Shown here: one piece after another, positions 62,658-64,000 of the stretch
Position numbering within the stretch: the first letter of the stretch is position 1
Layout of the letters: each line of letters starts with the position of its first letter
Source of the DNA: Varroa destructor
Taxonomy: Eukaryota > Arthropoda > Arachnida > Mesostigmata > Varroidae
Length of the DNA: 64,000 nucleotides
Assembly: GCF_002443255.2 (NCBI RefSeq)
Contig: NW_019211456.1
Location: 31,431,341-31,495,340, forward strand
Reading direction: 5' to 3'
Notes under the pieces: generated by a model
What the model was told of the DNA's origin: nothing
The model's database searches: none
Seen by the model: only the letters and a program-made list of their open reading frames with translations
Made by a program: the position numbers and the translations under genes

Positions 62658-64000
62658 CTGTATATACATATATATACGTATGCGTGTGTGTTGTTGTTGC
62701 TGCCGCACGAACTTTTACAAAACGACGATTTTTAGCATCGTTAAACATTTCTGTTTTTACTAAAATTTTTATTTGTGCTATTGCAAAATTAGTCAAGATT
62801 ACAAATTCGAATTGTAGTGCCCTCATGAGTTTTGTTAAAATGGCGTAGCGTTTATTTTCCTCTCGACCGGCTGGGTGAACCGACAATGTGACTAACGATC
62901 GTCGGTCATTATTGAATTTCTTATAAAATACTTCACATTTATTTTTGCTGCTTACGTGGACAGCAACGTCACGCAGTCGCCACCAACAGCATCTTACTTC
63001 CACCGTTATAACTATTAGCACGGCAGGACCTCGGTACTTCCGGATCGTCGATAGACTAATGGAAAATCACGCTCATTGCTAAAGCACCGCGGATTCTTTG
63101 TCTGACCTTTGAAATGTCTGTGTTTTGCCGTTATGGTGCGTACAAGATGGCACGCACCTCGATTATGTCTATCGTTTGTTAGTGAACCGTAAGCCAGCTG
63201 AATCGCTGAACGTAATCATTAAAACGAAGATTTTTTAATGACGAGTTGAATGCGACGTCAATTGAAAAGAGAAAAATAGGGAAAGAATCTGCGCATAATG
63301 TTGTCTCTACTAGCTTTTTTTAACATTAAGACTAGGTTAAAAAGTAGCGATTTAATCTAAAATAAACGTTCGCCTGGCTAAATCGAATGCTAAATATAGA
63401 CATTATTTTGTGATTAGCAACCTACGATTCGGGCAATTCACAACATTTATTTGTTATTATAATGGATGGTGTGAATAAGATCTACCCTACTACTGCTACT
63501 TTAATAGGAACCAAACAGACGTAACATGTCGATTCATATACAATCGATCTTAGGAACGTAGTGTTTTTTTTTTTATTATTCTATAGCTACAAATGTAAAC
63601 ATCCTTCAAGCAAATGAATTTTAAGAGCAGTGTTTCACTGGCATTTACCATCAGGACAATAAGGGCTTGATTCGTTACCGATTCGTAGGACCTTATTGAT
63701 TCTTAGCCATGCGAAATGCTGCTCTAGCTGCTTAATTAGTGTGCTTAATAAAGCAGATTGATGAATTTAAAACAGATGTCAAGTACGCTGAAAGTCTCAG
63801 CAGGCCTAAATTGGAAACAATCTATTGCTTTAGTCAATGGCAGTGTGCACTCGTGAGTGCGCTAAAATCCAAGCATGCGCTATCTCTGATTCGAATTTCG
63901 AAGCCCCGTTAATCAAAAAGGTTTCCTTAGTTTCTGGTTGTTGCCCTAGAGGGCTCCGGTCACAGACAAACGTAAATGTTTAAAATATGTAGAGCGCCAC
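62658..64000. other. No supported feature
   Basis: The first exon or promoter of the His/Lys-rich gene should fall here or beyond, but I could not place it. The 138-codon minus-strand frame at 62605-63021 overlaps the proposed upstream exon in a different frame and is low-complexity. The remainder shows no gene or repeat signature. Confidence 0.45.

Noticed and set aside
1..64000. CRISPR arrays, operons, bacterial promoters or ribosome binding sites
   Set aside because: The window is spliced animal DNA; no regularly spaced repeats or bacterial gene layout were seen.

Overview
The window is animal nuclear DNA: AT-rich, with long non-coding stretches, GT-AG introns, dinucleotide microsatellites and mariner relics. 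An arthropod, probably a mite or tick, fits best. The basis is a Rebers-Riddiford cuticle-protein relic and a gene that joins FLYWCH-like, FAR1-like and SWIM zinc fingers, a combination I associate with Acari. The species assignment is inference. The real genes are mostly split into short exons. I rebuilt them by joining reading frames across splice sites and checking that intron phases agree.

Layout. 1-1.4 kb: possible 3' ends of one or two + strand genes. 3.6-3.9 kb: a minus-strand exon with one membrane segment. 4.3-6.1 kb: ornithine decarboxylase antizyme (+), complete, with its programmed +1 frameshift. 6-34 kb: mostly non-coding, with two decayed mariner transposases (7.5-8.0 kb minus; 25.1-25.6 kb plus), a frameshifted cuticle-protein copy (20.4-20.7 kb, minus), a cysteine-rich candidate exon (15.6 kb, minus), two CpG-rich promoter-like patches (9.4 and 29.4 kb), hairpins and TA repeats.

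34.4-41.0 kb: a 14-exon minus-strand gene for a multi-zinc-finger protein of about 1,228 residues (FLYWCH-like, two C2H2, FAR1-like, SWIM, then a long Ala/Pro/Thr-rich tail). It looks like a domesticated relative of MULE-type transposon proteins without a recognisable catalytic core. 44.3-58.3 kb: a complete LTN1 (listerin) gene on the plus strand, 32 coding exons and 1,772 residues, ending in a C4HC3 RING. A 100-N assembly gap lies at 58.7-58.8 kb. 60.4-62.7 kb: a minus-strand gene of at least six exons for an unrecognised His/Lys-rich protein. The last 1.3 kb shows nothing I can support.

Functional links. Antizyme (polyamine feedback through recoding and proteasomal decay of ornithine decarboxylase) and listerin (ribosome quality control) both act at the join between translation and protein degradation, but nothing suggests co-regulation. 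The zinc-finger gene and LTN1 are divergent, with start codons about 3.3 kb apart. LTN1 and the His-rich gene are convergent.
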